NCBI RefSeq assembly: GCF_051900415.1
Contig: NZ_JBHZGL010000003.1
Coordinates: 124,001-188,000, forward strand
Reading direction: 5' to 3'
Origin: Frateuria_A sp051900415
GTDB taxonomy: Bacteria > Pseudomonadota > Gammaproteobacteria > Xanthomonadales > Rhodanobacteraceae
DNA: 64,000 bases
Part shown: one piece after another, positions 18,095 through 24,716 of the stretch
How positions within the stretch are numbered: position 1 is the first letter of the stretch
Layout of the letters: every line of letters starts with the position of its first letter
Program-made: the position numbers and the translations under genes
The notes under the pieces: generated by a model
Told to the model about the DNA's origin: nothing
The model's input: only the letters and a program-made list of their open reading frames with translations
Databases searched by the model: none

Positions 18095-18112
18095 CGTTTG
18101 GCGCCTCGAAGC

Positions 18113-18184
18113 AGCAGGAGCCCGCTTGCGGGCGATGCCTTTCTTGCGGTCGCGGCGAGCATCGCCTGCAAGCGGGCTCCTACA
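18113..18184. repeat. REP-like palindrome between tRNA-Cys and tRNA-Leu
   Basis: CAGGAGCCCGCTTGCGGGCGAT on the left, split here as CAGGAGCCCGCTT and GCGGGCGAT, pairs with ATCGCCTGCAAGCGGGCTCC on the right, ending GGCTCCTACA. It belongs to the same GTAG/CTAC class as the element at 2648 but has a different stem sequence. Confidence 0.8.
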
Positions 18185-18216
18185 AAGGCAGGCGGGTGCT
18201 ACGATCCCTGCCTTAT

Positions 18217-18303
18217 GCCCGGATGGCGAAACTGGTAGACGCAAGGGACTTAAAATCCCTCGGCCGCAAGGCCATGCGGGTTCGACCCCCGCTCCGGGCA
18301 CCA
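18217..18303 (+). tRNA. tRNA-Leu (anticodon TAA); likely island attachment site
   Basis: An 87-base class II tRNA with acceptor GCCCGGA/TCCGGGC, a long variable arm, anticodon TAA at 18251-18253 and encoded CCA. It matches leuZ of Escherichia coli in kind and position. Everything to its right is accessory, so the 3' end of this gene is the probable integration target. I found no integrase beside it. Confidence 0.96.
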
Positions 18304-18606
18304 ATGAAAACAAAAGCTTGCGTAGCATCTTAGCTTTTGCACGTACAACAAAAATCAGTGCGCGTCCCTACGTAGTCCCTGTGCGAGCGCATGTCGCGTT
18401 GAACCAGGCCTACGTGCATTCGCCGGCGGGCAGATAGCGTCGCCCGGGCACGCGATTCATCGCTTGCTGCCATAAGCCGTCACTGACGCCGTTGACAGCC
18501 GTTCTCAACCAGCTTGCCGCGGATTGGTATCCATTCGCGGCCTGCCTGTGCGCTTTGCCTGGTCGCCACCTGACGAAGCGCCGGGCGTCCGCGGGTACAG
18601 GGAGTT
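18304..18606. other. Gene-free left end of the accessory region
   Basis: About 300 bases after tRNA-Leu without a credible gene. The frame of 66 codons on the minus strand (18410-18610) has no recognisable motif. Base composition begins to fall below that of the core here. The stretch could hold the left att junction, but the other copy is outside the window. Confidence 0.5.
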
Positions 18607-18649
18607 GCAAGGATTGAGGCCGTATGCAAGGATTGGCCTAAATTAGGCC
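18607..18649 (+). promoter_or_regulatory. Direct repeats and palindrome upstream of the ATPase gene
   Basis: GCAAGGATTG occurs at 18607-18616 and again at 18626-18635, a spacing of 19 bases or about two helical turns. The palindrome GGCCTA-AAT-TAGGCC follows at 18635-18649, ending 9 bases before the ATPase start. No Shine-Dalgarno site is visible. The layout suggests an operator, with the palindrome also able to form an RNA stem over the start region. Confidence 0.5.
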
Positions 18650-18658
18650 ACCTAAGTC

Positions 18659-19819
18659 ATGATAAAAAAAGAACAACAACAATTAGATAAGAAAGATTCG
18701 GCCCAAATTGATAGATTAAGGTCAGAATTGGTCCAGATCGCGCGACTTGGCGCCAGGGGTGACGGTGAGCGGCTACGGATCCAGGTGCTCCGGCTGATCC
18801 GCGCCTTGCGCGCTGAAGGCGACGACTTGGCCGATGTTCTACAGGCAGCGGTTTTCGGTCGGGATGAGGCGACCACGGCCAGCGCCATTCGGTCGGTCCG
18901 CGGTCAGGGCGGGACCAGTCTGTCGGTGCCGGTACCAACTGACGGCGATAGCCGTCTTGATCTGCTAAGGGTCGAAGACCCGCCAGTAATGCCGCACCCG
19001 TTGGTGCAATCCCCCAACGTCATCCGGCGCCTCGACACGCTAGTTGCCGAACGTCGCTCTGCTTCCAAGCTCGCCCGTGCCAACTTGCAGCCATCGCGCG
19101 CGGTGCTGTTCACCGGTCCACCCGGCGTTGGCAAAACGCTAGCCGCGCGTCACCTGGCGCTGCAGCTACAACTGCCGCTGCTCGTCCTTGATCTGGCGAG
19201 TGTGATCAGCAGCTTCCTCGGCCGCACCGGGAACAACATTAAGCAGGCCTTTGATTTTGCCAAGCGCCGGGACTGTGTCTTCTTCCTCGACGAGCTGGAT
19301 GCGATTGCCAAGCGTCGCGACGACGACAGTGATATAGGCGAGCTAAAGCGCCTGGTGACGGTGCTGCTGCAGGAGATTGATCTTTGGGGCCCGAACAATC
19401 TACTTGTTGCCGCGACCAACCACGCCAACCTTCTTGACCCTGCAGTCTGGCGGCGCTTTGACAGTACGGTCGAGTTCCCCTCGCCCACCGCAGATCAACT
19501 ACGAGAGCTCGGTGAACTGGTTTCGGACAAGTCCGACCTAGTGCCACGAGAGTGGCGCGATGCGCTGGCGATGGTCGGGGCCAACAGTTCTCAAAGCGAC
19601 TACATCCGTGATCTCAACAGCCTACGCAGGGCCACGCTACTAGGCGGCAAGACTAACGGTCGGCAGGTACTCACCGAGCTCTTGGCTGCCCGCGCTCCCG
19701 ATCTCAAACTCGGCGACCGCAAGCGGCTCGCAGTATCGCTGGTGAAGGCTGGCATCTCGCAACGGGAAGCCAGCAAGCTGGCCAAAGTTGCCCGCGAAAC
19801 ATTACGTTCGACGCTCTAG
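18659..19819 (+). CDS. AAA-family ATPase paired with a subtilase
   Basis: A 386-residue cytoplasmic protein. After a charged, helical N-terminal part (1-140) comes one AAA module: Walker A GPPGVGKT at 153-160, Walker B FFLDELDA at 208-215, sensor AATN at 251-254 and candidate arginine fingers R265/R266 in WRRFD. The last 30 residues (SLVKAGISQREASKLAKVARETLR) read like a helix-turn-helix. The subtilase gene follows after 11 bases, with a Shine-Dalgarno site overlapping this stop codon, so the two form an operon. ATPase and protease together suggest an NTP-driven proteolytic switch, perhaps antiviral; that role is inferred from family and island context. The 5' end is unusually AT-rich, which points to transfer. 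Confidence 0.85.
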   Translation: MIKKEQQQLDKKDSAQIDRLRSELVQIARLGARGDGERLRIQVLRLIRALRAEGDDLADVLQAAVFGRDEATTASAIRSVRGQGGTSLSVPVPTDGDSRLDLLRVEDPPVMPHPLVQSPNVIRRLDTLVAERRSASKLARANLQPSRAVLFTGPPGVGKTLAARHLALQLQLPLLVLDLASVISSFLGRTGNNIKQAFDFAKRRDCVFFLDELDAIAKRRDDDSDIGELKRLVTVLLQEIDLWGPNNLLVAATNHANLLDPAVWRRFDSTVEFPSPTADQLRELGELVSDKSDLVPREWRDALAMVGANSSQSDYIRDLNSLRRATLLGGKTNGRQVLTELLAARAPDLKLGDRKRLAVSLVKAGISQREASKLAKVARETLRSTL

Positions 19820-19830
19820 GGAAATAAATC

Positions 19831-22068
19831 ATGGCAAGCGAACCGAAGTTTCTGTTGGGTCGAGGCGAGACGCTTAACCGGGAAAGCCGCTACCGCAGCG
19901 GTCCAAATGATGCGAAGCCGCCGTACACCTGGGACGTTCAGCGCGCACACCTCCTACCTCAGATGGCGGCACAACAGGAGGTGTTTCGCCAGCTGCCGCT
20001 GGAGGCATGCCCGGGAGACCGCGTAGTTTCGGCCGTCACCCTGCACCCACAGTACTACTCCCGTTCCGCCTTTCCCTCGGAGCTCGCGGGCAGCATAGGC
20101 CTGCGGTTGGTAGGGAGTAGACCCATCATGGTGAAGCCGCGCGACGGGCGTGGCAGCAATAAAGAGGGTGGCATCCCTTCGACAGTCCTGTTTCTAGCCG
20201 GTCGCCGGGTCCAGTTCCAGCGCCTCCTCGAAATCAGTACTGGAGACATCGAGGACTCGCTGATCCAAGACCTGATAAAGATCGAGTCGATGGCGGCCAT
20301 GCAAGCGGAAGACCGGCTAATGGGCTCGCTCGGCAGCTCGCCCGAACTCGTCGAAATCGTGCTGCACCACGACGCCGAAGTCGATATGAACTGGGAAGAC
20401 GCTTTCCTTGAGTTCGCGTCGGCGAGCGGCGTAGAACTGGATCAGGCGCGGGAGTACCAGTCACGTGGTCTTTGGTTCATGCCTGCGTTGGCGAGCGCGG
20501 CCGCCGCTACGCGGCTTGCGAATTTTGCCTTTGTCCGCGCCATCCGGCCAATGCCGAAATTGCGCCCACTCAAGCGCCCGCAGATGTTGCGCGCGATGCA
20601 GAACGTGCCGCATATCGCCTTGCCTAGCGAAGAGGCGCTGGATTCGTCCTTTCGCGTCGCCATTTTCGATGGAGGCCTGCCGATGGACCACCCTTTCGGT
20701 TTATGGGCGAACCGGATTGAACCGGCGGCAAAGGATGGCATCGGCAGCTCGATTGATGAATACGTTGAGCACGGGCTCGCCGTAACTTCTGCGCTCCTGT
20801 TCGGCAGCGTGCAAAGCGGCCTGCAGCCGCGCCCGTATTCTGGTGTAGACCATTTCCGGGTTCTCGGCGACCAGACTGTCGATGCCAAGTTGTATCCCGT
20901 CATGCTCTACATCGATCAGATTCTTAGCCAGTCCAACTACGAGTTCGCGACGCTGAGTATTGGTCCTGTCGAGATCGTCGGCGACGACAAGGTCACGGCG
21001 TGGACCACCATGCTCGACGATCACTTTCAACAGGGTCAAATGCTCGGGACCATCGCGGTCGGTAACGCCGGGGAAGCACCGGTACCTATGAACCGTGTGC
21101 AGGTACCGAGCGACTGCGTCAATGCCTTGGCGATCGGTGCGTCCAGTTCCGGGGCGCCAGGCTGGGCGCGAGCGCCTTATAGCTGCGTCGGCCCGGGGCG
21201 TGCCCCAGGGCTGGTGAAGCCCGACCTGTTGCAGTTCGGTGGTATCGCGGCCAGCCAGTTCAAGTTTGTCTTCCCTGGGCCGAGCATCGCCGAGGCGATC
21301 GGCACGAGTTTCGCGACACCGGCAGTTATGCGAATTGCCAGCGGCGTGCGCGCCCATTTCGGAGCGGGCATCTCAACGGTCGGCATTCGCGCCTTGCTCA
21401 TCCACAGCGCCGTAAACCCGGACGAACATCCGCGCGAAGAGGTGGGCTGGGGCCTGGTGCCTAGCGACCTTTCAGCGATTACGGTCTGTCCGGACGGGAG
21501 CGTGCGCGTGCTATACCAAGGCCACCTCGACCCGTCGAAGGTGATCCGGACCGAGGTCCCGCTGCCCCCAGGAGAGCTGGAAGGCATGGTCGAGATCGCG
21601 GCGACCTTCTGCTACCTCTGCCAGACCGACCCGCACACGCCCGGCGACTACACCCGCGCAGGGTTGGGAATTACGTTCCGCCCGCATCAGGGCCGGTTCC
21701 CGAAACCTTCGCCGCCGAATTTCAGGACCGACCCTGACTTTCCGGAGTCCAAATCGTTCTTCGAGGGAGTGGGTCGGAACACCGAGCAGGCTCTGCGTCA
21801 TGACTCCTTCAAGTGGGACACTACCCGGCATGCGCGGCACCGCTTCCGTGCCAGCTCGCTGGACCGGCCAGTGTTCGATATCCATTACCAGGCACGCGAA
21901 CCGGGGTCGAAGCTGAGCCCTTCCAGCGCTATCAAGCTACCTTACGCGCTGGTGGTGACAGTCACCGCAAGCAAGCATCCGGACTTATACGACCAAGTCG
22001 TCGCCCACTACCCGACGCTGGCCGCGATCCGTCCGCGGACGCATTTGCCACTCCCGATCCGGGTTTGA
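19831..22068 (+). CDS. Subtilisin-like (S8) serine peptidase of an ATPase-protease module
   Basis: A 745-residue protein without signal peptide, so probably cytoplasmic. Residues 1-270 have no family that I recognise. The S8 domain follows with the full triad: Asp280 in AIFDGG, His314 in EHGLAV and Ser493 in GTSFATPAV; the oxyanion Asn412 is in VGNAGE. Residues from about 550 to the end form a further region of unknown fold, rich in charged and aromatic residues. The His motif lacks the usual HGT. It is translated from an AGGGA site that overlaps the ATPase stop, so it is made with the ATPase. Its 3' end is overlapped by the convergent MerR gene. Confidence 0.85.
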   Translation: MASEPKFLLGRGETLNRESRYRSGPNDAKPPYTWDVQRAHLLPQMAAQQEVFRQLPLEACPGDRVVSAVTLHPQYYSRSAFPSELAGSIGLRLVGSRPIMVKPRDGRGSNKEGGIPSTVLFLAGRRVQFQRLLEISTGDIEDSLIQDLIKIESMAAMQAEDRLMGSLGSSPELVEIVLHHDAEVDMNWEDAFLEFASASGVELDQAREYQSRGLWFMPALASAAAATRLANFAFVRAIRPMPKLRPLKRPQMLRAMQNVPHIALPSEEALDSSFRVAIFDGGLPMDHPFGLWANRIEPAAKDGIGSSIDEYVEHGLAVTSALLFGSVQSGLQPRPYSGVDHFRVLGDQTVDAKLYPVMLYIDQILSQSNYEFATLSIGPVEIVGDDKVTAWTTMLDDHFQQGQMLGTIAVGNAGEAPVPMNRVQVPSDCVNALAIGASSSGAPGWARAPYSCVGPGRAPGLVKPDLLQFGGIAASQFKFVFPGPSIAEAIGTSFATPAVMRIASGVRAHFGAGISTVGIRALLIHSAVNPDEHPREEVGWGLVPSDLSAITVCPDGSVRVLYQGHLDPSKVIRTEVPLPPGELEGMVEIAATFCYLCQTDPHTPGDYTRAGLGITFRPHQGRFPKPSPPNFRTDPDFPESKSFFEGVGRNTEQALRHDSFKWDTTRHARHRFRASSLDRPVFDIHYQAREPGSKLSPSSAIKLPYALVVTVTASKHPDLYDQVVAHYPTLAAIRPRTHLPLPIRV

Positions 22069-22636
22069 GTGGCGGGAATTTCCCCGGGCTTCCGTGCATC
22101 TGACCGATTGGTCGCTTGCTGAATTTCGCCATTCCAATAACGTCATGTGAAGGGCTTTGTGGCGAGAGCAGCCAGTCCAGCCCGCGGTAGTTTGAACCTA
22201 AGTGGCCGGTCGGTAAGCTTTCCCGCAAGCGCCTCTTGCCGAAGGAAGGGCGGTGGCTCAGTGATCGCAGAATCGTGCACTGTGCACGCGAGCCTTGGCC
22301 GCAAGCCCCGATCATGGCTTGCAGCTCGCTCGCGAGTGAAGCGAGTTCACGCTGCTTATCCTTCACTTGGGCCAAGTGTTCGCGGGCCATGGCATCAACC
22401 TCAGCGCACGAAAGCGCCGATTCGGAGGCCAGCCGCAGCAGACTTCGGACTTCGTCCAGATGGAAGCCGAGGGCGCGGCTGCCCACGATGAAATTCAGAC
22501 GCTCCACATCGGTGACGGTGTACTGCCGGTAGCCGGACAAGGAGCGCGGTGGGGATGGCATCAGTCCAATCCGCTCGTAGTAGCGGATGGTTTCCAGATG
22601 GCAACCCGATTTCTTCGCCAACTCACCGATGCGCAT
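21962..22636 (-). CDS. MerR-family heavy-metal regulator (CadR/PbrR/ZntR-like) with unusual C-terminal extension
   Basis: The first 130 residues are a standard MerR metal sensor: MRIGELAKKSGCHLETIRYYERIGL winged helix (first 20 kept here as MRIGELAKKSGCHLETIRYY), then a dimer helix and cysteines near positions 77, 112 and 119 (LSCAEV, GACGQG, AQCTIL), the CadR/PbrR pattern for Cd, Pb or Zn. Family members end near residue 145, but this frame continues to 224, and its tail is antisense to the last 107 bases of the subtilase gene. The original stop seems to have been lost where the two cassettes were joined. It is divergent from the CDF transporter gene and its operator lies between. Confidence 0.85.
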   Translation of the reverse strand: MRIGELAKKSGCHLETIRYYERIGLMPSPPRSLSGYRQYTVTDVERLNFIVGSRALGFHLDEVRSLLRLASESALSCAEVDAMAREHLAQVKDKQRELASLASELQAMIGACGQGSRAQCTILRSLSHRPSFGKRRLRESLPTGHLGSNYRGLDWLLSPQSPSHDVIGMAKFSKRPIGQMHGSPGKFPPLKPGSGVANASADGSRPASGSGRRLGRISPDACLR

Positions 22637-22639
22637 GGC

Positions 22640-22670
22640 TTGACCCTGTATCTGCTACGGACATTAGCCT
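22640..22670 (+). promoter_or_regulatory. MerR-type promoter/operator of the CDF gene
   Basis: TTGACC at 22640 and TAGCCT at 22665 are separated by 19 bases, the overlong spacer that MerR-family activators correct by twisting DNA. The spacer holds CCTGTA and TACGG half-sites. It starts 4 bases from the regulator's start codon and points toward the transporter. Confidence 0.75.
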
Positions 22671-22698
22671 AGTGACCTATCTCGATTAGGGGCCAGCG

Positions 22699-23337
22699 AT
22701 GCCTTGCTGTGAGTGCGAGTCGACCGGCCAAGCCCTGGTCCAGTCCAAGGTACAGCGTCGTGTGCTGTGGGCCGTGCTGGCCATCAACATCTTCATCTTC
22801 CTGGCTGAGTTTGGCGCGGGTGTTTGGGCCGACTCAACGGCCCTGCAAGGCGATTCGCTGGACAGCTTGGGGGATGCCCTGGTGTACGGGCTGAGCCTGA
22901 TGGTGCTGGGACGATCGCTGCGCGCTCGTGCCGGAGCAGCCCTAGCCAAGGGCGGCACCCAGCTCGTCTTCGCCGGCGCCGTGCTGGCTGAGGTCGCACG
23001 CAAGTTGATCGTTGGTGCTGCACCGCTCCCATCGGTGATGGCGGTTGCCGCCAGCGTGGCTTTGATCGCCAACGTCACCTGCCTGGCACTGTTGACCCGC
23101 TTCCGCCGCGACGACATCAACATGCGTTCGGTATGGCTGTGCTCGCGCAATGACGTGATCGGCAATGCCGGCGTGCTGCTCACAACGGCACTCATCGCAT
23201 GGACAGGCTGGCGGTGGCTGGATCTGATCTTCGGTGCGGGGCTGGCTTTGCTGTTCCTCCGAACTGGGATCGAGGTGCTGAGCACGGCGTGGCCACAATT
23301 CTCTTCCCAGCACCTTAACCCTAACGTGGGTGACTGA
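22699..23337 (+). CDS. Short CDF-like cation efflux transporter
   Basis: A 212-residue inner-membrane protein with six hydrophobic segments and no cytoplasmic C-terminal domain, shorter than normal CDF exporters of about 300 residues. DSLDSLGDALVYGLS and CSRNDVIGNAGVL correspond to the metal-site helices 2 and 5, but the His of the usual HxxxD pattern is absent. The N-terminus has CCEC, a likely metal-handling cluster. Control by the adjacent CadR/PbrR-like regulator suggests export of a soft or borderline divalent metal such as Cd, Pb or Zn. Direction of transport and metal are inferred. Confidence 0.75.
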   Translation: MPCCECESTGQALVQSKVQRRVLWAVLAINIFIFLAEFGAGVWADSTALQGDSLDSLGDALVYGLSLMVLGRSLRARAGAALAKGGTQLVFAGAVLAEVARKLIVGAAPLPSVMAVAASVALIANVTCLALLTRFRRDDINMRSVWLCSRNDVIGNAGVLLTTALIAWTGWRWLDLIFGAGLALLFLRTGIEVLSTAWPQFSSQHLNPNVGD

Positions 23338-23356
23338 CCTAAAGGGGATGCTTGCT

Positions 23357-24301
23357 TCAGCTACGTTCAAAACTGCAACTGGCTGAACCCGCTTGAGAGT
23401 GCCCGTGATCGGTCTGCAGCGTCGTGTGCAGGATATTGAAGCGATCATGCAGCATGGCTTCCACCCGGCCGCGCACTTCGTGGCAATCGATATCTTCGTG
23501 GACGACGAGATGCCCCGATAGCGCGGGCATGCCAGAGGTGACCTCCCACACGTGCAGGTCGTCGAGCCGCACCACGTCCGGTACCCCGCAGATGGCGGCG
23601 GCGATGGCTTCCGGGTCGAGCCCGCGTGGCGCCGCTTCCAGGAAGATACGGCCGGAATCGCGCACCAGGCCGACGCCAGCCTTGAGCATCAGTCCGGCGA
23701 CGACCAGCGCCGCCAGCGCATCGACGCGGTTCCAGCCGCTCCACCAGATGATGGCGCCGGCAATAGCGGTAGCGATGAAGGCGTAGAGATCGGTGAGGAT
23801 GTGCTGGAAGCTGCCTTCCACGTTGAGGCTCTGCCGATTGGCTTTGCTCATCGCCCACACGGCGAGCAGGTTCACGCCGATACCTACTACGGCGATCACG
23901 GTGACCAGGACGCCTTCCACCTGAGGCGGATGGATCAGCCGACGCACGGCCTCGACGACGAACCACACCGAGAGCAGGAGCAGCGTCAGGCCATTGGCCT
24001 GGGCGCTCAAAATTTCCACCCGCTTGAGCCCGTAGGTATAGCTGCCGCTGGCTGGACGCGCGGCCAGACGCATGGCGACCAGCGCCAGGCCGATGGAGCC
24101 GACGTCGGTGAGCATGTGGCCGGCATCGGAGATCAGCGCCAGCGACTTGGCGAGGATGCCCACGACCACCTCGATGGCCATGAAGCCCAGCAACAGCAAC
24201 AGCGCAATGACCAGGTAGCGCTTGTCCGCATCCTTGGCAACGCCATGGCTGTGGTCGTGATGATGGCCGTGGTCGTGACTATGCGGGGACGTATCGCTCA
24301 T
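23357..24301 (-). CDS. czcD: CDF zinc/cobalt/cadmium efflux protein CzcD
   Basis: A 314-residue inner-membrane antiporter. The N-terminus is His-rich (HSHDHGHHHDHSHG), and six membrane helices follow with HMLTD in helix 2 and HILTD in helix 5, the HxxxD metal sites. The C-terminal cytoplasmic domain has DDLHVWEVTSG. It exports zinc and related cations from cytoplasm to periplasm. It lies last in the czc operon, about 90 bases after the PII-like gene, and feeds metal to the RND pump. Its 3' end is convergent with the short CDF gene. Confidence 0.93.
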   Translation of the reverse strand: MSDTSPHSHDHGHHHDHSHGVAKDADKRYLVIALLLLLGFMAIEVVVGILAKSLALISDAGHMLTDVGSIGLALVAMRLAARPASGSYTYGLKRVEILSAQANGLTLLLLSVWFVVEAVRRLIHPPQVEGVLVTVIAVVGIGVNLLAVWAMSKANRQSLNVEGSFQHILTDLYAFIATAIAGAIIWWSGWNRVDALAALVVAGLMLKAGVGLVRDSGRIFLEAAPRGLDPEAIAAAICGVPDVVRLDDLHVWEVTSGMPALSGHLVVHEDIDCHEVRGRVEAMLHDRFNILHTTLQTDHGHSQAGSASCSFERS

Positions 24302-24392
24302 GGGATTCTCCGGAGGCGGCGGCCACCTTACGCGGCCGCCACGGTGTTATGTCATCACGCACGACGAGGCGGCGCGGCGCGCCGCCTTTCCA

Positions 24393-24716
24393 TCAGTCCG
24401 TGCGCCCGTCGATCGGCCAGGCGTGATCGACGGTGCTCTGGTACACCCAGCCGGCGACGGTCTGGCCCGTGCGTCCGTGCAGCCGGATGAGCCCGACCGC
24501 ACGTTCGGCCTGCTCGTCCTCGCAGAACACTTCGAGCTTGACCTCGTCGGTGACGCGGTCGCCGATCTCGATCGAGTAGTTCTGCTCTCGATCGCTCAGT
24601 GCTCGCAGCAGCCCCTTGACGTCGATGATGGACAGGTGGCGAAAGCCCGCCTGTTCCAACGCATGGACGATGTCGGCGATGCGCCCGCGATGAATGAACG
24701 CTTTGACTTCTTTCAC
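24393..24716 (-). CDS. PII-like protein of a metal-efflux operon
   Basis: A 107-residue protein with the ferredoxin-like PII fold: it begins MKEVKAFIHRGRIADIVHAL and ends with the GRTGQTVAGWVYQ-type BC loop. The T-loop is short and lacks the Tyr uridylylation context of GlnB, so it is not a standard nitrogen regulator. PII-like proteins of this group are encoded beside heavy-metal RND pumps. The start overlaps the czcA stop by four bases (ATGA), so it is made together with the pump. A sensor or regulator of pump activity or metal is plausible, but its ligand is unknown. Confidence 0.85.
   Translation of the reverse strand: MKEVKAFIHRGRIADIVHALEQAGFRHLSIIDVKGLLRALSDREQNYSIEIGDRVTDEVKLEVFCEDEQAERAVGLIRLHGRTGQTVAGWVYQSTVDHAWPIDGRTD

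Noticed and set aside
18304..18658. Integrase or excisionase remnant at the tRNA-Leu end
   Set aside because: No catalytic Arg/His/Tyr pattern or HTH could be recognised in any frame.
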